A DNA stretch of 64,000 nt from Symbiodinium microadriaticum (taxonomy: Eukaryota > Sar > Dinophyceae > Suessiales > Symbiodiniaceae), in contig LSRX01000005.1 of NCBI GenBank assembly GCA_001939145.1, forward strand, positions 1,589,511 through 1,653,510, in the 5' to 3' direction. The notes beneath the pieces are model-generated. The model ran no database searches, had not been told where the DNA came from, and saw only the letters and a list, made by a program, of their open reading frames with translations. This document shows, piece after piece, positions 1 to 10,542 of this stretch. Position 1 is the stretch's first letter. Each line of letters starts with the position of its first letter. A program made the position numbers and the translations under genes.

Positions 1-560
1 TTTTTTTGAATCCGAACCTGAACAAAATTGAGGCCTCTCAGTGTTTTGAAGCTCCCAGAGTCCCAAAGTGTTGAGAGGCCTCAATCTTTTTGAGTCTTGG
101 ACCTCGAAAAGATTGGGGCCTCTCGAGGTTTGGAAGCTCTCAGAGTTTCAAAATGCTGAGAGGCCTCAATTTTTTTGTGTTTCAGGCTGGTCTTCCAAGA
201 CTTCCAAAAGATTGAGTCATTAGAGTCTTTTGGAGCCTCCCAGCGTTTTTGCACTTAAACCCCAAAAAGATTGAGGCCTCTCCAGGTTTTGGAGCTCCCA
301 GAGACCCAAAGTGCTGAGAGGCCTCAATCTTTTGAGTTTTGAACCTCAGAAGGATTGGGGCCTCTCGAGGTTTGGAAGCTCCCAGCGTCTCAAAATGCTG
401 AGAGGCCTGAATCTTTTTGAATCTTGAATCTCGAAAAGATTGGGGCCTCTCGAAGTTTGGAAGCCCCCCACAGTCTCAAAATGCTGAGAGGTCTCAATTT
501 GTTTTGTTTTGATGCTGTTCTCCTAAGACCTCCAAAAGATCGAGCCTGTTGAAACATTAC
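1..560. repeat. Minisatellite, units of about 85 bp
   Basis: Six or so diverged units repeat the block GAGGCCTCTCGAGGTTTGGA, then CTCCCAGAG, then GCTGAGAGGCCTCAAT and an AAAGATTGGGG end. Clear unit starts lie near 30, 116, 358 and 443. Each unit is partly palindromic (GCCTCTC with GAGAGGC). The array runs into the left edge, so its full size is unknown. No gene is supported inside it. Confidence 0.8.
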
Positions 561-644
561 TTTTCCAAACAACCCCCGTTCTAGAACGGCGCCCCTTCGT
601 TCTAGCTTTACACGTCATCCTGCGACCCACGCGAAAACGCGTCA

Positions 645-1370
645 CGCGAAGTGTGCCGCTGTCATTCTGTAACAAAGCAAGGACGAGATGCGCACCTGTG
701 CCGTCTCGCTTTCTATCTTCATGTCCTTATTATACAAAACCCGAAACGAAAGACTGGTAGTTACTCAGGGACGAGATGCACACCTGTGCCTTCTCGCTTT
801 CTATCTTCATGTCCTTTTTTTACACAACTATAAATGAAAGACTGGCAGTTGCTCAGGGACGTGTGCTTCTGGCATATGTTACACACACAGGGACGAGATG
901 CGGACCTGTGCCTATTCGCTTTTATCTTCATGTCGTTGCTACAGAGAGACTGGTATTTACTCAGGAACGAGATGCGCACCTGTGCCTTGTCGCTTTCTAT
1001 CTTCATGTCCTTACTATATACAACTAGAAACGAAAGACTGGAAGTTACTCAGGGACGAGACGTGCACCTGTGCCTTCTCGCTTTCTATCTTCATGTCGTT
1101 CTTATACACAACTATAAATGAAAGACTGGTAGTTGGTCAGGCACGTGTGCCTCTGGCATATGTTGCACACACAGGGACGAGATGCGCACCAGTGCCTTCT
1201 CGATTCTTATCTTCATGTCCTTGCTACACAAAACAAAAGTGAGAGGCTGGTAGTTACTCAGGGACGAGATGCGCACCTGTGCTTTTTCGCTTTCTATCTT
1301 CATGTCCTTATTTTACAAAACCAGAAACGAAAGATGGCAGTTACTCAGGGACGAGATGCTACCCGAAGAT
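645..1370. repeat. Higher-order minisatellite, about 85-bp units
   Basis: The core GGGACGAGATGCGCACCTGT recurs at about 682, 769, 889, 966, 1051, 1173, 1260 and 1345. Two of the units carry an extra block with CACGTGTGCCTCTGGCATAT, giving a higher-order period near 285 bp. Several frames stay open through the array, but this follows from repetition and I do not call a gene. Confidence 0.85.
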
Positions 1371-1527
1371 TCTGAAACTGCCCTATCTACCCTACGTACC
1401 CTCTTTGCAGTACCCCCATATCTATCACCGCAGTTTTTCAGTTCAAGTCTCTCTTTTTGTTTTAGTCATGACTCATTGCTATTGGGTGCTCCTTAGACCC
1501 CCAACAAAGGTAGGTCAATGGGGGGGT

Positions 1528-1562
1528 AGCATATATATGTATATATATATGTATATATGTTT
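1528..1562. repeat. ATGT/AT microsatellite
   Basis: Alternating AT with interspersed ATGT units. It lies in non-coding DNA upstream of the first exon candidates. Confidence 0.8.
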
Positions 1563-1952
1563 GCATGTGCCTGTCGCGAGTTTTGAGAACTCAATGATTG
1601 CTCCTTCAACTAGAGGCTTGGATCCCAACAGTCGGAACCCGGAGCCCTAACCCTAAACCCTGGCACTTAAAGAAGAGTCCAGCCCTTGAAGCTTGACACG
1701 TGCAATGCAGCCCAAATATGAATCAAAGCGCTCAGGCACAGCACCCCAAACCCCGTGATGTAAGGCAGGCCGAAGCCCGTTTAGGGCAAGTCAAACCTGT
1801 CAGCCTCTCCAGCCATTGAGCCCTAGTTTAGGGTTGGGGGCCTGGTTCAGAGTTTAAGGACTTCGGCCACCGGCTGAAATTGCGGGTACACCGTGTAAAC
1901 TCTCAGCCATGTGAAGACAACCGAAAACCTGGAGCTTCAGCCAGGTCTACAG

Positions 1953-4546
1953 CTCTACAGAAGGGAAGCACGCGGAGTCTGAGTTCGATGGCTACCGCAA
2001 CCAAGCAGGAGTTCAGTTCTGGAGCTTTTCGAGTTTAGAGTGGCGTTTCCGAGAGATACAACAGCATTCTGTAGGTTAAGCTTATAAGCGTTTCTTGAGA
2101 TTCTGCCTGCGAGGGCTTGGGATTGTGGGATGTTGGGGTTTAGGATTGTTGGTTCTTCTTGAGCCTTCGGCTTATGTTTGTTGTGGTTAGGCAAGGATGG
2201 GCAAGGGTTTACCCCGGGCTTATGGAGCATGGAACTTCTGGGGAAGGAAGGTACCAGAAGCTCTCGAAACGGGGCCCAGAGGAGGCTTTAATGCTGCACG
2301 GACTTGCAGCCTGAAGCTCAAGAATCTACGCACCCCAGAGTCCTCCATCGTAGACCTTGACCCCGACCAGTAAACCTACATCCCTAGGCCTCCAACGCAG
2401 TAGCTTGTGACCCGACAGTTTTGCATCATGGGCCCTTGGAGCAGTAGTTTGTTATGCCCTAGTCAGCCTAGGCCGTAGTCTCTGGGATCCCCCAGCCCGG
2501 CCCTAAACCCTGAACGTCGGACCGGTGGTGAGTTCAGTGACGACATGGTCGGAAGGTGCAGCATGTTTTTGGGATGCTAAGAGCCTCTCATGTACGCCCA
2601 GTGGAAAACCTGCTTCCTGGATCTTGCGAGACGGAAAGGGGGACCCCCGAACGTCCAGACACCACAAGCAATGAAGCCTTCATTTCCAGGATGAAATGCC
2701 CTTATAGAGTTTACTGCGGCATCCAAGCACCTACCGCTCTAGTTAAGGATTATATGTAGCCCTAGTTTAAATTTGGCATGATGTAGCCTACTACTTCGTG
2801 CGGTTCGGGCTTGCAAGCGGGGTGTAAGGGCTGTCTAGCAGCTGAGGATGTGGGTAGTTCTCTAAATACCGGTCCCATTTCAGGTCCCAACAAAGTACGG
2901 CACCCTTATTTAAAAAAGCATCCTAAAAGGGACCCTTGAAGGTTTCGGGGTGTTAGTCCAGCGATTTTCTTCTTCAGGCAATCGCGGCGTGAGCGTCCAC
3001 CTTGATGGAGAAGTTGATGAAGACTGGGCCCACATGGCTCAGGCCAGAGATTCAGGTGTAGAGTCTTTTGGTTTAGTGTTTCGGGTTTGGGGTTTGGGCA
3101 TCAGTTCAGGGATTTGGGGGTTCATTGTGCTTGATGAACTGTGGCAGTTCTTGTGTCTACATGATCAGGCTCACGGCCGTCACTATTGGTTCGCTCCAGT
3201 TGCAGTTTAGTGTCAGACCCTTACTAAGAATCGTTCTGCGTGACTGGTCCTGCATGCTTCGTTGGCTCTTGCCCCTGCTCTGAACATGTCGATCGCCATT
3301 GTTGCTATACAACCATTGTGGCCGTGCTGCTTGTGCTTTCTTTCCTGGCCTTGTTGCCGTTAGTCGTCTTGTCGTCGATTTCTTGACAACTAGCACAGCA
3401 ACCCTAAACCCCACGGGTCTGGAGGGTAAATTTGTAGGACCAGCCGTGGTGCCCTGAGGGGCCCGCCCTCTTGAGAGCCGTTCGTGAAGGGAAGGAAGGG
3501 CAGTAGCCGAAGCCCTTAATCGTTTTTAGGCCTTCAAGGGGTTTAGAGTTTAGGGCTTGATCTGGAGTTTGGAGTGGTTTTCAGGGTTTAAGCCCTGAAA
3601 ACCCAGGTGTACCGGGATTAAGGCTAGTGACATGTAACGAGTTTGGCATGTAGTAAAGGGGTCTGAATGCTCGAAGTAGGAGAGTCTTTATAGTTGTGGA
3701 GTACATCCCAAGACCCTATGCCCAAACCCTCACAGCAGCCCCTATAAAACCCCTTTAATGGAACCCCTTAAACCCCAAACCCTAAACCCTACATGTATCT
3801 CAAAGTTCCCTTTCTGCTCCTCGCGGCCCAAGCACACAGGCCGACATCCTTCTGCTGGCGCAGAGCCTTTGGGATCTGAGTATCCATGGTGTCTTTCAAA
3901 GGTTCTACAAGGGTCCCTTTGGCTCCTTCAAGGGTTCCTATAGGGGTTTCTTTAGATTCTTTTCAGGGTTCTATAAGGATCCCTCTAGGGTTTAGACTCG
4001 ACTTTAGAAATGGTGATCTAGGGACTCTTGGGCCCATAAATGAAGACCGGGGGCTTTGGAGTTTGGGTGGTTTGGTAGGGCGTATAAATTTATAAGTGTC
4101 TGTAGGGTCAAGGTCCGGGGTCTTTAAGACATCCGACCTGGCTTCTGTGAAATTCGGAGCTCGACGGCCCCAAACTCTAAATCCGTAAATCCCAAAACCC
4201 TGGCTGTCGTTGGGCAGTTTGCATCTTAGACTCTTGGGTTTAAGAGGATCTGTGTTACTAATATTCCCTAACCCCCCAGGTGCCTACTATATAGGGCCTT
4301 AGGGGCTCTAGTACCCTATATAGTAGGTACCTGGGGGGGGTTAGGGATTGTGTTGCTAATATTGTTCAAAGGCGTCAACTGACCAGCCTAAATAGTAGTA
4401 TTTCTTTAATGGGAATTTTCAGGGTGACCGCACTATGCTTCTATGACAGAATGAAGATCACGGAGGAATGGTCGTCCAGATGTTTCAAGCATCCAAGCCG
4501 GTCTAAATCTAACAACAGACCCAAGAAGGATTTCGCATTCATCTAG
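1953..4546 (+). CDS. Candidate split gene, membrane protein tail
   Basis: Proposed exons: 1953-2074, 2582-2689, 2978-3055, 3229-3358 (or to the stop at 3386), 3833-3901 and 4423-4546 (TAG). A further 5' exon at 1692-1754 fits in phase. Acceptors include TTTTCTTCTTCAG before 2978 and AATTTTCAG before 4423; the donor after 2689 would be GA, a class known in dinoflagellates. All phases agree. The 3229 exon encodes a hydrophobic helix (TTIVAVLLVLSFLALLP), and the last exon a basic tail ending KKDFAFI. The intron before the last exon contains a hairpin element. Family not recognised; the chain could partly be chance, since short open frames are frequent. Confidence 0.35.
2851..2935. mobile_element. 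MITE-like relic, TGGGTAGTTCTC end
   Basis: Starts with TGGGTAGTTCTCTAAA and contains the GGTCCC...CAACAAAGTACGGCACCC core shared with the copies at 16826 and 20287. The right inverted end is decayed. Confidence 0.45.
4266..4346. mobile_element. Hairpin MITE copy 1 (81 bp)
   Basis: Near-perfect inverted arms of about 31 bp: CCCTAACCCCCCAGG... at the left pairs with ...CCTGGGGGGGGTTAGGG at the right, around a short loop with GGGGCTCTAG. A 15-bp direct repeat differing at one base (TGTGTTACTAATATT / TGTGTTGCTAATATT) flanks it at 4251-4265 and 4349-4363, resembling a target-site duplication. Related copies lie at 17988 and 20122. No transposase is present, so it would be non-autonomous. Confidence 0.75.
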
Positions 4547-4771
4547 ACTCGGCATGGCTTAATTTATTGGGGCTCTGTGTATGCTTTTTGTCGATACGGG
4601 GGGTGGGGTTTGGGGGGCTCAGACGAGGGTCTCGAAAAAAGACCTAAGGATCTTCAATGAAGACCCCAAAACCCGAAGAGCAGCTCTTGGAGACCCGAAG
4701 GCTTTAGGGTTAAGGGTCTATAAGGGCTTAGAGTTTAGGGTTTAGAGTTTAGGGTTACAACACACAACAAG

Positions 4772-7324
4772 TTGAGCTGCCAGGAGCTCCCGGAGTGCCG
4801 TCCTGCCCAAGATAAGAGCAGGGCTGAGGCAGTTGAGGTTAAGGCCTCAGGTTTTGCGGCTTGGGGCTCTAAGCTACTAAGCCTCAAAAGTGTTAGGGTT
4901 TAGGGGTTTAGGGTGCATTCCCTGAAGAAGCTGTTAAGAGCCCAGAGCAACCCGAAACACCAAGCCCGGGCCAGCAAACCCTAAACCCTAAACCGTAAGG
5001 CACCTTTGGGTGGGTGCCCGGAGTCCTCAGCGACAAGTGCGTGGTGACCTTCAGCAGCCGCTTGGCGTGCGATTGTAAACATCATCACCTTTTAGACCTT
5101 GAGGTTTAGATTGTGGCAAAGGGTGCATTGATAATTGACAACACTATTCCTTAGGGTGCTTTTGTTTCAGTCTGCTGCAACATACCCCAAATCCCAATTC
5201 GAAAAATTAAGGCCAAAATTAGTTTTCAGGGTTCAGGGTTGACTGCAAATGGTTGCGAATACCCAGGATGGAGGGTTGAGCGTAAAATGCCCCCTGTCGC
5301 CTCGACGCCACTGGGGAATTTGGGCCGAGGTCGGGCTTCGAGGTTAGGGTTCCGCTTGGCAGGGAGACCCCTCCCGGCCCTAGGGCGTAGGGGGCTTTTG
5401 AGTTTCGACTGCACCGTATGAAAGTCTGAATAAGTCGTCGTGGCTCCCTTTTGGGTTCCTATAAGTATCTTGTGGGAGATTATCCCCCAGCAGCCCTTGT
5501 TGGAACCGTGAGCATGACTTGTAGGGAACTTGAAGAAACTCGGGTTACGTTCACCGGACCTGCTTGCAAGATCCCGTGGTTTGAGGCTTGGTACACTTTT
5601 TGGTGTGTTCAGAAGGCATTTATTTCATTGTGTGTTTGTGATCAGGGTTGTGTGGACTTTAGAGCGCAGAGTTCCAGCAACTAGACTCCCGAATCCCCAA
5701 CCCCAAGCCCACAAGCCCCGAAACTGTCGATCCTTGATTCCCGAAGCTGCAGTCATTCAGTAGCAGCGGCTTGTGTAACAAGGCATCAGTTTGGAATCGG
5801 GCATAAGCGGATTTTGCTTGTCCATCATATCTGTGCCTTTGCATTTGTTCTTTGGGTGCACCATGTTGAGCTTCTTATGACAGGCTTAAATTACTCAGTC
5901 ATTCGAGTTGCTGTTTGCTGATGTTGCTGTATGTTTCGTGAAATGGGATATAAGGCACGTGGATGGTGACAACTCAATATCAAACTATCAAGCTTTGCTC
6001 CCGAGTGTTTCCTTGTGTTCGGAGATGCTCTTTACCTGAATCTGAACCGCAAGCGCTTCTAGTAGCCCCTATATTGAGTTCTGCATTGTACATATGTGAT
6101 CATCTTGCCTGGCTTGCCCAACAACTTAGGCCCAAAAGCATCCTCAAGCGCATATACTAAATATTGTCTAGACCCTCCGTGTGTGACAACAAGCACTCCT
6201 ACTGCAGCTAGACTTTGAAAGGGTTCAGAGGTTTGGGTTTTGCGTTTTGTAGGGTTTAGGGTTTAGGGATTCTAATGCGACCTGTGCCAAAGTACGTGCT
6301 AGTTCAGGTTTCCACCACCTGGCCGACTGGATTGCCCACCGCGACGGCCACCTGTCTGTGTGGGCTTACCTACACGGAAACCCTGGTACTTATGTTTTTT
6401 TTGTTGTGGGGGGGGGGGGGGAGTGGGTCCTGTTGTGTGATTAGGATCCCATAAGGATGGACACCAAGCTGACAAAGACAGGTACCATGCAGTTCAGGGT
6501 GGCAGGGTGTAGAGTTGAAAGGCGTATAAGTTCCGGCCTGGAAGTTCGTGATTGCATTTGGGACTTACTAGGTTTCCCACGGCTGTGGTATGCTACGCTA
6601 CGGTTTAGGACCCTTAGATTCGGGTTTTGGTGTTCAAGCTTGTGGGTTTTGGATTTGCGGGCTCCGGGCGTATGGTCTTCCAGACCCTACCCTGATCCGG
6701 CAACTTGGCGCATGGGAGTTCAAATCATGGAGATAGCAAAGGAATAGTCGGAATAGTTACATGATAAGTTGTGTTGCAATTCTATGGTTGTTGTAGTATG
6801 TTATTGTTGTTTCTAAAAAGCTGACAGAACTACTACATGTAAATTTTCTCATTTTGTCATAGAAAGATGTTATCCGGACGTGGTTTGACTTGGCAAGAAG
6901 GGTGCTAAGGTAGGCTACACGGGGTTATAAGTCCGAAGTTCTCAGGATCACCAAGTAAAGCCCCAGCAATAGCTTCACCCTAGTCCGCAGCTCTCGAATG
7001 ACACCTCACAGGTATGTGCAGATCAGAGAGGCAAGCTGAATGTGATCTAGCTAACCCCAGACCGTACCAACTAGGTTCTGATCTCATCTGTCTACGTAGG
7101 TTTTAGGCTTGAAAAAGCAGGTTATGACCTGATATGTATACATGGGTTACAGCACGAATAATGTAGGTTTTATTGGGCCATCAGGTAAGTATGCAGGATT
7201 ACTGTCGAATTATTTTTGATCCGCCCTCAACACAATTAACTTAATTGGCTTGAATGATTCAGGCTTCTGTATGTTCGCTCCAACCGGCCCCCTATTCAAG
7301 AACATTCCAAGCCGTTACCTTTAA
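4772..7324 (+). CDS. Candidate split gene of small exons
   Basis: Best-supported exons: 4772-4837, 4939-4994, 5031-5074, 5993-6048, 6308-6385, 6445-6481, 6684-6744, 6863-6901 and terminal 7263-7324. The 6308 exon (FHHLADWIAHRDGHLSVWAY) has 19 of 25 codons ending in G or C. It joins in phase to 6445 and then to 6684, whose end (GCAAAG then GAATAG) fits either a stop at 6747 or a GA donor. The acceptor before 6863 (TTTTCTCATTTTGTCATAG) is strong. The region 5075-5992 holds more open segments (5171-5421, 5451-5684, 5790-5883) that I could not order. Family not recognised. Some micro-exons may be spurious. Confidence 0.3.
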
Positions 7325-7700
7325 CCTCTAACCTTGCAACATAGTAAGTGTTTGCCCTATAGGGCATAGGCATAGGCCCCAAAACCATAGGTTTTTCGAT
7401 TGGCAGGTAAAGCCCCTGCAGGCCTGAAGCCGTGAGCTCTAAACACTCAGACCGACGCTCCCGGACTTGCCTTACCAAACCCTGCAGTCTATGGGTTTAG
7501 GGTTTAGGGTTCAGGGTCTATTATAGAAGCCTGAATAGGTAGTACATATCCTTGATTTTTTTCTGGTTCTGACTTCAGATCGCTTTACTACAAGTATATA
7601 GTATGAAACTTAAAACCCTATTCTACTTACTAAGGCCCCTATATGGCACCCTGGCGACCTCAGATTGTTGTAGGCCCCGCCCCTTCCCCTCCAAATTCAG

Positions 7701-9043
7701 AAAGCCTGAGGCAACTTGGGCGAGAAGGAGTTGAAGAGCATCAAGAGACTGGGCTGAAGGCTTTTTTTCAAGCGGATGTACTGACACAAGGGATGATAGG
7801 GGCGTGAGGGTTATGCCTAATTGTAGCGATGGGAGTCCAGACAGAATTAAGTTCGGCTAGGAGGTGTTGCGAGATGTTCTGAGATTGCTTCAGTGTACAC
7901 TTCCGGTTGAAGCATTGGCCCGTAGGGTGTTGGCCATATCGCTTGGAGCCTCAGCAGTGCGGAGCCTTCACGTAGGCGAGGGAACCGCATGATACAGAGT
8001 TTTCAAAAACGGGTGTAGTATGCTCTTGGACTTGAATTCCGACATGAATAGCCCCTTGTGGTACCCTTCTGGGAGCCCTCAGAGAGTACCTCCGAAAAAC
8101 CTGATCTAGCATGGAAGGCCGCTACATCAGTGCCTTTATCCGCCGTAGACCCTGATTGCGGGTTGTGAGATTCTTCGGAGTTAGCTGTGTTGGCTGCGAC
8201 CATGGGGCGAGAAGACCAAGGAAGGTCGGTCAAGGTTCCACGAATGCTCGAATTTTGTTCAATCTTCATTTCGTACGCTTTTTGGTTGGCACAGAAGCTT
8301 TAACGTTTCATGCCATGTCATGTGTCTTCAGAGCCTTTTGGGTTTCGGTTTGGGGTCTGTAGGCCGAGAGGTTGCAGCTGAGATTGTTATGAAAGAGATT
8401 CAGGAAGGGGAGGTGTAGAGTGTAGATCGTGAGCCGTCGCTGTGCTGTATGGGAATGTGGCATCTGGCACAGTATAAGGCCTACCTAGTCCTTGGGTCCG
8501 CTGACTTTCCAAACTACTCATCGGAACATTGAAGTGCTCGTGCGTGCAACGGCTGAGAACAAAGAAGCACTACACAGGCGCCTGTGGGGTATGTTTCAGT
8601 ATCAGTATAGCTGTATAGCGCTTCTCCTAGATGACGAGTGGATCAGACTTCTTTGTTTTTGTGGTCTGTGTACATGATGGCACCGGTCATGGGACAACAT
8701 GCCCCACATTGGGCTGGAATAGTGTCAAGACAACAGCACCGGTCTTGATGTCGGTCTAGGGGAGTGAACCCGATGAGACCCTCAAAATGTATCCAAGGAG
8801 CTGCTTGTCTGAGAAGCGCTTGGTGTGAGTTGTGATCGCTTAGCTCATGCAGAGCTTCCACTTGCACAGAGTCATCCTTTTAAAATTGTGCCACACTTGT
8901 GGACACAGATTTTTGTTAGCTTGTTCAGAGTTGTCGCGTGGCAGGCTTGCACTCGCGTCGTCTTAGGTGCGATTCGGCACTGTGGATCCACACCGTCGCA
9001 AAATTCACTGATCTCTGAGACTTGTTGCGGTGCTTTGAAGTAA
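7701..9043 (+). CDS. Candidate split gene with GHGT motif
   Basis: Proposed exons: 7701-7777, 7894-7971, 8085-8161, 8332-8412, 8489-8588, 8647-8753 and terminal 8855-9043 (TAA). The last four join in consistent phase. Exon 8647 reads VVCVHDGTGHGTTCPTLGWN. The D-x-x-GHGT pattern resembles the histidine region of subtilisin-like proteases (peptidase S8), but the matching Asp motif upstream and SGTS serine motif were not found. Third-position composition here is near background, so the gene call is weak. Confidence 0.25.
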
Positions 9044-9344
9044 CAATCGGTCCACGACGTTCTAGCTAAAAGGGCAAGCAGCTGCAATGCTTGCACGTTG
9101 CTATTGTTTTGCTGCGCAAGCTGAACTATCGGCTCTCCGGGTTGATGCCAGTGGATTGCGTTGCTTCGTTCGTTGGTTAGTTCGTTCGTCACTGCGTCAG
9201 TCAGGCAGTCAGTTAGCTGGTTGGTTACCAAGACTGCTGTAACTTGTGAAATTGTGGAAAGAAAGGATAGTCAGAGATGTACATACACATGCGGTATGTA
9301 GCGCACGAACTAAACTTGAACCACAAATTCTATTCTCTAAATTA

Positions 9345-9418
9345 TTTTGGGTTTCTTTTTCAGGGTGCCATACTGTTTGGGGTACTTCAAAAGGGACCCT
9401 AACTTAGAGAACTACCCA
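9345..9418. mobile_element. MITE-like relic, right end
   Basis: Ends in GGGACCCTAACTTAGAGAACTACCCA, the inverse of the TGGGTAGTTCTC end seen at 16826 and 20287, preceded by the shared GGTAC core. The left end is only weakly visible. Confidence 0.4.
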
Positions 9419-9665
9419 TTTCATGAAAGAGGTTCAATGGTGTGCAAGACGGTTGCCACTTAAATCTAGGCTGTAGAATGACGAGAGATGGCGAAGCCAC
9501 ACGACCTCCGGAGATTGATCCGGTCTGCGTTCTACCTGCAGGCTGAAGGACCTTAGCATCAAGGCTACAGCATTTAGGACTTACAGTACAGGGGCGCAGC
9601 CCCGTCATCGTAAAGGTATCTGGAAGTCATGCAACTTAGAGCATGGGATTTTTGGTTCTCTGCAG

Positions 9666-9854
9666 GCTTTCAACAAGTTTGGAATGCAAGGCCTCAGAGC
9701 TGTTGCATTGCTCCTGAGTACAACCTTGAGATCAAGATTTGTTTCATTGAGGACAGTTTCTGAAAATATAGTTTGCTTGATTTCCGGGCTCCTACTCCTA
9801 AGCCGAGCAGAAGCGCAGTTTGTTCTGGGTGGAGATCCTTGTATTGTCACCTGA
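9666..9854 (+). CDS. Candidate exon, unrecognised product
   Basis: After an acceptor GGTTCTCTGCAG, a frame stays open for 62 codons to TGA. It starts AFNKFGMQGLRAVALLLS and includes a hydrophobic stretch (IVCLISGLLLL). An overlapping segment at 9871-9995 in another frame has its own acceptor and donor. Either could be chance; codon composition is not biased. Confidence 0.22.
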   Translation, partial: AFNKFGMQGLRAVALLLSTTLRSRFVSLRTVSENIVCLISGLLLLSRAEAQFVLGGDPCIVT

Positions 9855-10267
9855 GTTCTTGTCAGAGCAGGCTCAACGAGCAAACACGAGTGAGCACGAC
9901 CATGCTTCTTAGAATTAGCGACATGCAAGTACGACGACCATGGCAATGTTTCGTACTTTTGCCTCAATGTTGTCAGAGGACGCTTTGTGAGTTTGGTGTC
10001 TTCCAAGTCCCCGTAATCCCTGCACCCTGGAGCCTGCAATCCCCAAGGCCTGCACCCAGATTGATTGATTTGAACGTCTTTCCAGAACCCCTCCCTAACG
10101 CTAGAAAATTTCCCGATAGTCCCTAAACCAACTCCCCCAAAAGCCCAACTACCAAAACAGTTTACCCTAATACCCTGAAGCTTAATGGATTTTCGAAGAT
10201 CTAAGAATCTAAGTATTATACTCGTAGTACATTTTTTAATATGGTATGGTATAGGCTTAATATAGGC

Positions 10268-10340
10268 TACTCTAGTATAGTATCGTATCGTATAGCATAG
10301 TATAGCATAGTATAGTATAGTATAGTATAGTATAGTAGCT
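10268..10340. repeat. TATAG pentamer repeat
   Basis: Imperfect (TATAG)n tract with CGTATAG and CATAG variants, directly left of a coding-like segment at about 10348-10500 that is open on both strands and could not be assigned. Confidence 0.85.
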
Positions 10341-10542
10341 CCAAGGTCCTTTTCGCACCCTTAGCTGCAGCGCTGCGAAGCAGCCGCAGAGCATTGTCTT
10401 GGGCGAGGTAGTGCTTGGGTTGATTGCCGTAGGCTTGAAGCTTGAGAATTCCGAAGAGATTCCCAAACTCGATCCTCAATTCCTAGACCCCTCCACCTAA
10501 ATGATTTTCCAGTAAGCCATCTTGCAATGGTTTGTTTCCTAG

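Noticed and set aside
7894-8224. Extra exon 8185-8224 in the 7.7-9.0 kb model
   Set aside because: It keeps phase but would leave a 23-base intron after 8161.
10340-10500. Coding-like segment near the TATAG repeat
   Set aside because: Equally good on plus (SIVLGEVVLGLIAVGLKL) and minus (YGNQPKHYLAQDNALRLL) strands; strand cannot be assigned.
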